Shown here: piece after piece, positions 60,390-64,000 of the stretch
Position numbering within the stretch: the first letter of the stretch is position 1
Layout: the number at the start of each line of letters is the position of its first letter
Assembly (NCBI GenBank): GCA_002914845.1
Contig: JXTC01000156.1
Span: forward strand, 124,001-188,000
Direction of reading: 5' to 3'
DNA from: Trema orientale
Lineage: Eukaryota; Streptophyta; Magnoliopsida; Rosales; Cannabaceae
Length of the DNA: 64,000 nt
The notes under the pieces: model-generated
Databases searched by the model: none
Told to the model about the DNA's origin: nothing
Seen by the model: only the letters and a program-made list of their open reading frames with translations
Position numbers and translations under genes: made by a program

Positions 60390-63300
60390 TCCGCCGAAAT
60401 TCAGATTTCCGAAGTATTATTACGCAAGCCCTCCACCTCAATACAATCCTTACGGTATTAATCTATTTTATTTTATTTCTTCGATTTTGAATAGAAATAT
60501 TAACATCATTCTTTTTCTGATGTTATCAGTTGTTATTAATATGTGTTTTTCTTTTTTTTGTTTTGTTCCTAGTTGAGTTACCCGAAGGTGTGAAACTGAT
60601 ACCTGAGTTTCGCTTTAAAAATTATTATGGTATTAATTCTTTTTTTTTTTAATTTCGAATACGAATTTTATTGCTTCTTTTTTTGAAAACAAATTTGATC
60701 AATCCTTTTGTTTGTTATGTTTTTCTGTTGAATATAATTTGCCCCAGGTGTTATGTTCCGGGGTACATCTACTGCGAGAGTTGTGGGTCTTTTTAACTAT
60801 GATGACATGGTTGCTATTAAAGGTATTAATGATTTATTTTATATATTTGGCTTTAAATATTTCTTGTGTTTTGTCCTATCCTAGGTTTCATGTTTGAATT
60901 TGTATTTTCTTTTTGATTATGTTTTTCTCATCCTAGGTTCCCGCATGAACCCATTCCCTCGTGCTTTCGATGAAGGTATATTAACTTAACTAAATTTATT
61001 TTGTTTGGGTTTTAAATACAAGTTTTATGATTCATTTTCTGATGATTGTGTTTGAATATGATTTGTCCTAGGTCACTTACGTCCGCAAGCTTATAGTGTT
61101 CCACTCACGTTTCCTAATGGTATTTATTCTTTATATATGTTTTGGGTTTCTTTAATATAAATGTCTATATATCTATACATCTTTGTGATTTTATTACATT
61201 ATAAGTTGAATCATGCCTTCATCACTTGTAGAGCGGCACAAACGAATCATAGCTCGTAGTAGTGAATTTGCAAAAACTTATGAGGTGTGTATGTGTGTAT
61301 ATATATGCTTCTTATTTATTACCCCTTTTTTTTCTTTTCAATATTCATAATTTGATTTTGTTTTTTAAATCAGGGTTTTTATGTTGGTCACTGGGATTAC
61401 AGACAGTTTCCTCCCAACTATTATGGGATTAGTTTTGTGCATCTTCCGTCCTATGAAGCTGAAGTTGCCGCTGTATTTGCTCTAAAAATGCATAACAAAA
61501 AAAAGGTCCAATGTATTAGAAAATATATTTTTTTCTTAAAAAATGGTTGGTGTTGACATTATAGATTGGTTTCTAATGTTGTTTCAGGGTACTCGTCTCA
61601 AGCTTGTCGAGATTGTTAGAGCTAATGTGAAGCACGTATTTGGATTGGTATATTATATAACACTGAAGGCCTCCGATGAATGCTTCTACGAAGCCAAAGT
61701 ATTTTGCAAACGTTACGACTGCGAGGTTTTGTTGTTCAGGCCTGCCCGTCACTATGAGAGTTGGAAGAAACTTGAGGATTTTCGAATAAAATGCAAAGGA
61801 CAAGGAGGTTCAAATTCCAAGGCGGAGCATACTTATGGTGTGATTTATTTCCTTTCTATGTTTTGGATTTCGAATACTTGGTTTGAAATTTCGTTGGGAT
61901 GTATATTGTATTTTGTTATACTATAGCAGTGTAAGGAAAAAAAACAAAAAACAATGTTCATACTTATTTTCGTATTCTCAAATTGCATCGATTTTCTTAT
62001 GTTTGGTTTTGTCTTAACAAGTTTATGTTCGGTTCTGTCTTAACAAGTTTCTTTCCGTCAAAGATTTCAACCAATCATCACATCTGCCTCAGCTCATAAG
62101 GAGGTACTCTCTCTCTCTCTCTATTTTTTTTCTTCTTTTTTTAGTGAAGAGCCATCTGGGGTAGTCTACTTCTTTTTTTATTTTTTTTTTATTTTTTTAT
62201 TGTTTAGTTATATCTATCTATATCTATATTTAATTTTTATGTATACCTGTTGTTGTTATTTTAATTAACATTTTTTAATCAGGGAGTTAGTGTTGGTGAA
62301 GCTAGTAGTGGGTTAAAAGCTCCTCCTCGTGCTTATGGTGTGATTTATTCCCTTTCTATGTTTTGGGTTTTGCATACTTGGTTTGATATTTCTTTGAGAT
62401 GTATATTGTATTTGTTATAATTTAACAATGTAAAACTAATGTTCCTACCTATTTTCTTATTCTCAAATTGCATCAATTTTCTTATGTTGGGTTTAGTCTT
62501 AAGAAGTTTATGTTTTGGTCTTAACAAGTTTCTTCCCGTCAAAGAAGGCCAAAGTTATATGAAATCAAATCTGCCTCGAATAATAAGCTATGTGACATCA
62601 AATCTGCCTCAACTCATAAGGTTTGTGGTAGTCTCTCTCTCTCTCTTTTAAGTGAAGAGCCATGTGGGGTAGTCATCTACTTCTTTTTTTTAGTTTATTT
62701 ATTGTTTAGTTATATCTATCTATATCTATATTTAATTTTTATGTATTCCTTTTGTTGTTATTTTAATTTATATTTTTTAATCAGGGAGTTAATGTTGGTA
62801 AAGCTAGTAACGAGTTCAAAGCTCCTCCTCGTGCTTATGGTGTGATTTATTCCCTTTCTATGGTTTGGGTTTTGAATACTTGGTTTGATATTTCATTGGG
62901 ATGTATATTGTATTTTTTTATAATTTAACAATGTAAAAACAATGTTCCTACCTATTCTCTTATTCTCAAATTGCATCAATTTTCTTATGTTGGGTTTTGT
63001 CTTAACAAGTTTATGTTTTGGTCTTAACAAGTTTCTTCCCGTCAAAGAAGGCCAAAGTTATATGAAATCAAATCTGCCTCGACTAATAAGTTATGTGACA
63101 TCAAATCTGCCTCAACTCATAAGGTTTGTGGTAGTCTCTGATCTCTCTCTCTTTTAAGTGAAGAGCCTTGTGGGGTAGTCAGCTACTTTTTTTTGCTTGT
63201 TTATTATTTAGTTATATCTATCTATATCTATATTTGATTTTTATGTATTCCTTTTGTTGTTATTTTAATTTATATTTATTAATCAGGGAGTTAATGTTGG

Positions 63301-63987
63301 TGAAGCTAGCAGTGGGATAAAAGCTCCTCCTCGTGCTTATGGTGTGATTTATTCCCTTTCTATGTTCTGGGTTTTGAATACTTGGTTTGATATTTCATTG
63401 GGATGTATATTGTATTTTGTTATAACTTAACAATGTAAAAACAATGTTCCTACGTATTTTCTTATTCCCATATTGCATCGATTTTCTTATGTTGGGTTTT
63501 ATCTTAACAAGTTTATGTTTTGGTCTTAACTAGTTTCTTCCCATCAAAGAAGGCCAAAGTTATATGAAATCAAATCTGCCTCGATTAAGAAGTTATGTGA
63601 CATCAAATCTGCCTTAACTCATAAGGTTTGTCGTAGTCTTTTTTCATTCTGTCTACTTATTTATTAATTTATTTATTGAGGGAAGAACCATGTAGGGTTA
63701 GTCAGTTCTTTATTTATTTGTTATTAAAGCTATATCCATACCTACATTTAATTTTTCAAATCTGTCTCTCTCTCCTCCTCTCTTCCTCTCTCTCTTAAGT
63801 GAAGAGCCATGTGGGGTAGTCAGCTACTTCTTTTTTTTTTTGTTTATTATTTAGTTATGTCTATCTATATCTATTTATAATTTTTAAATATTCCATTTGT
63901 TGTTATTTTAATTTATACTTTTTAATCAGGGAGTTAATGTTGATGAAGCTAGTAGTGGGTTAACAGCTCCTCCTCTTCCTGCTTATG
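60382..63987 (+). CDS. Cystatin-like domain protein with tandem C-terminal exon-pair repeats (partial, 16 exons in window)
   Basis: Not a family I can name as a whole. Exons: 60382-60454, 60573-60629, 60748-60822, 60937-60975, 61072-61119, 61232-61284, 61374-61505, 61588-61837, then A/B pairs 62048-62103 + 62283-62337, 62529-62620 + 62785-62839, 63032-63123 + 63287-63341, 63534-63625 + 63930-63987. All are GT-AG with agreeing phases, 427 codons so far, and the last donor (GGTATTAA) leads out of the window. Exons 1-6 encode a Tyr/Pro-rich region (FRFPKYYYASPPPQYNPYG); five end in a phase-1 G. Exons 7-8 hold a cystatin-like core: VAAVFALKMHN, LKLVEIVRANVKHVFGLVYY, then ITLKASDECFYEAKVFCK. The papain-contact QxVxG is KHVFG here. 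A exons encode SSRQRRPKLYEIKSASTNKL and CDIKSASTHK; B exons encode GVNVGEASSGLKAPPRAYG. No signal peptide is visible, so it is probably intracellular. Transcription is unproven; alternatively only exons 1-8 are used. Confidence 0.7.
61824..63720 (+). repeat. ~500-bp tandem array carrying the A/B exon pairs
   Basis: B-exon starts at 62283, 62785, 63287 and 63930 give periods of 502, 502 and 643 bp; the last unit has an extra C/T-rich insertion. Within each unit the intron words TTTGTTGTTATTTTAATTTA and TGGTTTGATATTTCATTGGG are almost unchanged, so introns and exons were copied together. Each A exon itself contains a 31-bp internal duplication (ATCAAATCTGCCTC twice). Confidence 0.9.
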
Positions 63988-64000
63988 GTATTAACAGCTC

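Overview
The window is nuclear DNA from a flowering plant, most likely a eudicot. It is AT-rich, its genes carry plant-type GT-AG introns, and the recognisable proteins (plant SEC31, sterol isomerase HYD1, a GLYI/VOC protein, a plant receptor-like cytoplasmic kinase, an HD2-type histone deacetylase remnant) are plant families. Between the genes lie Mutator-like, hAT and Ty1/copia elements. One 394-base run of N (18456-18849) marks an assembly gap. I cannot fix the species from sequence alone.

Gene-rich left part (1-24.7 kb). An intronless receptor-like cytoplasmic kinase lies on + (2587-4089). A complete 22-exon SEC31 gene lies on - (14671 down to 6613); I resolved every exon, and the exons sum to 1,117 codons plus a stop with all phases agreeing. 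A 4-exon sterol 8,7-isomerase gene (HYD1) on + (21730-22829) converges on a 2-exon VOC/glyoxalase-I-like gene on - (24344-23612). A MULE-type MITE (16499-17067) and a hAT element spanning the gap (18122-21164) sit between SEC31 and HYD1; both have target-site duplications.

Repeat-rich middle (24.7-45 kb). A TCGA-rich palindromic block, a ~135-bp tandem repeat interrupted by a small MITE, a Mutator-like element carrying what looks like a captured LysM-receptor-kinase fragment, and a non-autonomous hAT element with a perfect 8-bp duplication. These are followed by a solo-LTR-like fossil, three copies of a 290-bp MITE, three broken copies of a papain-like cysteine peptidase gene inside a locally duplicated block that also carries hAT transposase tails, and a second long-TIR Mutator-like element.

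Decayed genes (45-56.3 kb), all on -: a remnant of the spliceosomal helicase AQUARIUS, then the 3' zinc-finger exons of an HD2-type histone deacetylase, separated from another exon of the same type by a Ty1/copia fossil with both LTRs.

Right end (56.3-64 kb). The most unusual locus. A multi-exon gene on + (from 60382, running off the window) encodes a Tyr/Pro-rich N-terminal part made of very small exons, a cystatin-like domain, and then at least four tandem copies of a ~500-bp genomic unit. Each unit carries two short exons (A and B) whose splice sites and phases (1-0, then 0-1) let the repeats be added in frame. A decayed copy of the same array, without the gene body, lies 4-5 kb upstream (56690-58575).
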